From the NCBI RefSeq assembly GCF_037975245.1, contig NC_092567.1, forward strand, positions 15,865,876 through 15,929,875: a stretch of 64,000 bases of DNA, read 5' to 3'. Numbering within the stretch: position 1 is the first letter of the stretch; the number at the start of each line of letters is the position of its first letter. Made by a program: the position numbers and the translations under genes. The notes beneath the pieces are model-generated. The model was not told the origin of the DNA and ran no database searches. It saw only the letters and a program-made list of their open reading frames with translations. This document shows positions 59,806 to 64,000 of the stretch, in pieces. The stretch comes from Apostichopus japonicus (Eukaryota; Echinodermata; Holothuroidea; Aspidochirotida; Stichopodidae).

Positions 59806-60349
59806 GTTACATGAAGCAATACTTTAGTGTGTTGTAAAATTATTAAAAACCAGGAAGATGTTCTCATGCTTGGATGAATAGGAAATGAGGGCGATCTTTG
59901 AAAATTTAATTATTTTTGGCATGAAATTCCTTTTGGAAAATTTTAACAAAACCAAGAAACAAAAACAAAACAATAATAAACAAAGACTGTGGAGGCCCAT
60001 CTGATGTCCATCGCTTGATAATATAAAGAAAATGGTCATATTTAATATAATACAAAAGCAGGGATGTGCCCAGGATTTCATGAGTGCCAGGTATACTGAT
60101 CGATTTTGAAGGTGCTCAGATGCCAAATGCTGGCACTTGTGCAGATTTTTAAGCACTGATACACAAGTACTAGTTTTGCTAACAATTTACATTTTTTTAG
60201 TGAAATATATTACGTACCTGGTAAAAGTTATTAGTTTGTATTCAAAGAGATTTTACAAGGACTGATTGAGAGCCGTAAGTAATGTTTATCACATGTGTAA
60301 CTGATGCATTATAAGTCTGTATGATTTTGGCATAGGCTAGGCCCAATTT

Positions 60350-63090
60350 ATAGTTTAGTTTAGTAGAAAAAAGGATCAGGAGGGACACTTAAGTCCCCAT
60401 CAAGGACCCTATAAAGAGAGGGAAAGAACTGAAGACACAAACACTCAGACCCGATTACAATGCTTAAAGTGCTTGTCCAAAGCATTCTTAAACCCCTTGA
60501 CACTACTTGCAAGTACAACTTTCTCAGGCAAACCATTCCACTCATTCACAACCCTATTAGAAAAAAAGTTATGCCGAATATTAATCCTACTATGCGACTT
60601 TTGAAGTTTAAGACAATGACCTCTAGTACAACTACTGTTTGCAGACATGAAAAAGTCGGTAAAGGATAAATTGTCGAAACCATTCACAATCTTGAAAACC
60701 TGGAACAAGTCCCCACGTAACCTCCTAAGCTCCAGTGTGGTGAGATTCAACAGTTGTAACCGCCTATAATAAGGAACCCTATTTAAGGAACTAATCATCC
60801 TAGTAGCCCTCCTCTGGACCTTTTCAATTCCTTATCCTTAGCAAAATAAGGGTTCCAAGCCTGCACAGCATACTCCAGATGAGGCCTAACCAACTGCTTA
60901 TAAAGCCTAACTACGATGTCCTCTTTCAGAAAACTGAAGTTCCTCTTGATCATACCTAAAACCCTATTACCTCTTTTAGCAGCTTCAAGACAATGTTTGG
61001 AAGGTTGCAGAGACGAGTCAATGTAGATACCTAGGTCTCTTTCAACAGAGACCTCCTGTAACTCCACACCATTTAGATTGTATGTAAACTTTTGGTTACT
61101 ACTACCAATGTGCATTACCTTACATTTATCAATATTAAAAAGCATTTGCCACCCCTGAGACCAGGAAAAAATCATATCTAAATCCGCTTGAAATTTCTCA
61201 GAATCGCTTTTGGAAGAGACCTCAGAATACAATTTGGTGTCATCAGCAAACTTCTTAGCTGTACACAGAATATCTCCGTCGATGTCATTTATATAGGCAA
61301 CAAACAACAGGGGACCTAATACAGACCCTTGTGGAACCCCACTAGTAACGTTCTGCCAAGAAGAAGCACAGCCATTAATTACCACCCTCTGTTCCCTATT
61401 ACCAAGCCAATTCCCGATCCAAGACAGTAAATTCCCTATGACACCCATGCTCTTCAGCCTAAGTAAAAGAAGCTGGTGGGGAACTTTATCAAAGGCCTTC
61501 TGGAAATCCAGGAACACAACATCTACAGACCTCTGCCTATTTAGTGAGCTTGTTACATCTTCCATAAACTCAAGGATATTAGTGAGACAAGACCTTTTTT
61601 GACAAAAGCCATGTTGAGACTCTCTGATCAAAGACTGACTGCTGCAGTGGCGTAGGAAGGTACTTTTGAGTGGGGGGGCTGAAGACTGATGGCCGGCCTG
61701 GGGGAGGGGTCTAAGGGGAGGGGGTGTCCCCCTCCCCTTTGGAATTTTTTGCATTTCCAGGTAGCCTCAGATGCAATTTGGTGCAATATAGCACACTTCA
61801 ACACCCACTCCATTTTGTAAACTTAATTTTGTATTTTCACCAGGCCTTAGATGCAATTTGGTGCTCCAAATGAGATTTGTTTTCTCATTTGGAAATGAAA
61901 AAGGGGTTTTCTGACTTGCGAAGCGGGGGGGGGGCGGAATGATACTTCCGCCCCTCCACCTTTTCCACTGGGGGGGCTGGCACCCCCCCAGCCCCCCCGG
62001 TTCCTACGCCCTTGGACTGCTGAAGTGACAGACCAAAGACTTTTTAACAATAGACTCCATGACCTTACAAACTACACTAGTGAGACTAACGGGCCTATAA
62101 TTACAGGGCTTGGTCTTATCACCCTTCTTGAAAATTGGGGTAATATTAGCACATCTCCAGTCCCTAGGAACATAACCTTCATCCATAAATTTACTAAAAA
62201 TCAACGAGAGTGGAACGCAGAAATGGTGTGCAAAAGTCTTCAACAAATACGGATGGATTGCATCCGGTCCAGAAGCTTTAGAAACATTTAGACGAAGCAG
62301 CTCCTTTAAGACAACGTCATCCGAAAATAAGACCGTATCCACTTTAGGCCTATCACTGCCCCCCTGAAAATCTGGAATACTACTCGTATCCTCCCTTGTG
62401 AAAACCGACACAAAATAGTCGTTCAAAAGATCTGCAAGATCCTGACTATCAGTAACTATCTTATCAGCCTGTGGTGCCCTAAGAGAAACAATTGCATCTT
62501 TAACTTTCTGCTTTGACCTGACATAAGAAAAGAAGGCCTTTGGGTTATCCTTAATTTTTAGGGCAATGCTTTTTTCGAAATTCAATTTAGCATCAGAGAC
62601 TAAGCATTCTACCTTCAGCTGATGAATTTTAAACTTGGCCAAAAGAGATTCAGATTTAGTCCTCCTAAACAACTTCCACATTCTACGTTTTTTGCCTAAT
62701 TGCACATCTAACTTTCTTATTCATCCAGTGAGGCATACTGCTTTTACGACGACGATTCTTCCACGGAACATGATTTTCCATAATGACCTTTAATTTATCA
62801 GCAAAACAAATCCAAGACTGAGAAGCACTCATATCACTAAACAAATTAATCCAATCTGTACCCTTTAGTAAAGTTTCAATTGCCTCTGTATCTGATCTCG
62901 AAAAATCAGGGACTTTTTCCTTGCTAACAGAATTTACGACCTTGCAAACAACATCAAAAGCTAGTATATCATGATCACTAGTTCCAAGTTTTCCTAGACC
63001 GGTCAAATCAACAACATTGCTTGGATTAGAACTCAAAACAAGATCCAGGATGTTATCCCCCCTTATGTTCAATATATTGTTAATAGGAAT
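60350..63090 (-). mobile_element. 5'-truncated CR1-like LINE
   Basis: Minus-strand order: endonuclease end (DLVLSSNPSNVVDLTG, GTSDHDILAFDV, 63070-62940), then RT with KASGPDAIHPYLLK and NYRPVSLTSVVCKVME (62300-62060). It continues after the MITE with SQHGFCQKRSCLTNI, VFLDFQKAFDKVPHQLLL and GVPQGSVLGPLLF, catalytic FADDTKLYSE (61250) and LEYAVQAWNPY (60840). The closing segment is FFSNRVVNEWNGLPEKVV (60560). The 3' end has CTACTAAACTAAACTA, a short tail repeat of the CR1 type. Frame shifts near 62690 and 60797 and the MITE disable it. FADD replaces YADD, as is common in CR1. Confidence 0.85.
61645..62014. mobile_element. hAT-like MITE inside the CR1-like LINE
   Basis: Ends CAGTGGCGTAGGAA / TTCCTACGCCCTTG, with GACTGCTG at 61637-61644 and 62015-62022. 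It interrupts the RT frame between NYRPVSLTS and SQHGFCQ. The interior has the GGGGTGTCCCC self-complementary patch and C/G runs. Confidence 0.85.
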
Positions 63091-63264
63091 GTCTGGAATT
63101 TAGATGAAAATAGTGCTGGGCGGTAAGTTTTAGTGCTGGGCGGGGCCGCCCAGCGTGGGCACATCCCTGCAAAAGTATCTGATTAGGCACACAGATTACG
63201 TATTGAGTGTTTGCGATGTGACATGCTAGCATTTGCTGTCATAGCATTTATGTTACCCAGACTA

Positions 63265-64000
63265 GACCTGTGTAACTATTTATCTGTAATTCACTGTGGG
63301 TCTTCTGTGCTTTCAATCTAAAAGTAAAATAATCATATAAATAATAAAAACGTAGGCTAGACCTATGTAAGTATTTATCTGTAATTCACTGTGAGTCTTC
63401 TGTGCTTTCAATCTAATAGTATATATTCCCTGGATCTGTCATTTATGTTAAATAGGCTAGACCTATGTAACTATTTATCTGTATTCCCTGTGGGTCTTCT
63501 GTGCTTTCAATCTCAAAGTAAAATAATAATATAAATAATAGTTAAATAGAATAGACCTATGTAACTATTTATCTGTAATTCACTGTGGGTCTTCTCTGCG
63601 CTTTCAATCTAAAAGTAAAATAATCATATAAATAATAGAAACGTAGGCTAGGCCTATGTAAGTATTTATCTGTAATTCACTGTGAGTCTCCTGTGCTTTC
63701 AATCTAATAGTATATATTCCCTGGACCTGTCATTTATGTTAAATAGGCTAGACCTATGTAACTATTTATCTGTATTCCCTGTGGGTCTTCTGTGCTTTCA
63801 ATCTCAAAGTAAAATAATAATATAAATAATAGTTAAATAGAATAGACCTATGTAACTATTTATCTGTAATTCACTGTAAGTCTTCTGCGCTTTCAATCTA
63901 AAAGTAAAATAATCATATAAATAATAGAAACGTAGGCTAGGCCTATGTAAGTATTTATCTGTAATTCACTGTGAGTCTTCTGTGCTTTCAATCTAATAGT
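63265..64000. repeat. satellite: ~97-bp monomers in a ~291-bp trimeric higher-order repeat
   Basis: Monomers start near AG(A/G)CCTATGTAA(C/G)TATTTATCTG at about 63265, 63359, 63458, 63552, 63650, 63748, 63845 and 63940. Each has CACTGTG(G/A)GTCTTCTGTGC and then CTTTCAATCTAAAAG. Variants (G instead of C after GTAA; the TATATATTCCCTGGA tail) recur every third unit (63359, 63650, 63940). The array runs off the window. Confidence 0.85.

Larger units (their letters stand above)
60059..63169. mobile_element. DNA transposon remnant holding a LINE and a MITE
   Basis: CAGGGATGTGCCCA (60059) and TGGGCACATCCCTG (ending 63169) are perfect inverted ends, flanked by CAAAAG on both sides. Only about 300 bases on the left and 80 on the right belong to the transposon itself. 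The rest is the CR1-like LINE. No transposase remains. Confidence 0.75.

Overview
The window looks like a piece of a metazoan nuclear genome. Genes are split by GT-AG introns, the background is AT-rich, and most of the DNA is interspersed repeats: LINEs, tRNA-derived SINEs, TIR elements with 8-bp target duplications, Penelope-like remnants and long (TA)n and (AAT)n arrays. A secreted TIL/EGF/fibrinogen-domain gene pair, a BRSK-type kinase and L2- and CR1-like LINEs fit a marine invertebrate deuterostome. An echinoderm, perhaps a sea cucumber, is my best guess, but the sequence alone does not prove it.

Layout. 1-900: the last coding exon of a DNAJC24/DPH4-like gene (CSL zinc finger), preceded by a TTAA-flanked MITE. 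900-3150: little that can be read, apart from one possible minus-strand first exon and one decayed patch. 3150-4990: (TA)n-linked satellite units and a tRNA-like SINE unit. 4998-12433 and 16526-24500: two tandem paralogous six-exon genes encoding secreted fibrinogen-related proteins of 410 and 411 residues. They lie in direct-repeat blocks of roughly 10 and 11.5 kb (about 4188-14176 and 15467-26991). 25880-26800: a large (AAT)n array at the 3' tail of an L2-like LINE. That LINE is on the minus strand (26800 to about 33000) and is broken by four TIR-element insertions, one of which carries a further element. 34512-35997: a second copy of that inner element, itself carrying a 638-bp element. 36345-37955: an uninterrupted FAD-linked oxidase gene of the ALO/gulonolactone-oxidase type. 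38000-50300: mostly non-coding, with a possible Cdc20-like fragment, a 70-bp perfect palindrome, a U2 snRNA-like locus on the minus strand, Penelope-type remnants and SINEs. 50363-58402 (minus): the last five coding exons of a BRSK/SAD kinase homologue, whose kinase domain must lie past the right edge. 60059-63169: a DNA transposon containing a CR1-like LINE that contains a hAT-like MITE. 63260-64000: a satellite of about 97-bp monomers in a trimeric higher-order repeat.

The most interesting signal is in the fibrinogen-related pair. Exons 1-5 are nearly identical between the copies, but exon 6, which encodes the end of the fibrinogen domain where ligands bind in related lectins, differs at 24 residues plus a one-codon indel, with only five synonymous-only codon changes. 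This is what diversifying selection on a recognition surface would look like. SINEs private to copy 1, a solo LTR private to copy 2, and a duplication edge inside the LINE outline the history of the duplication.
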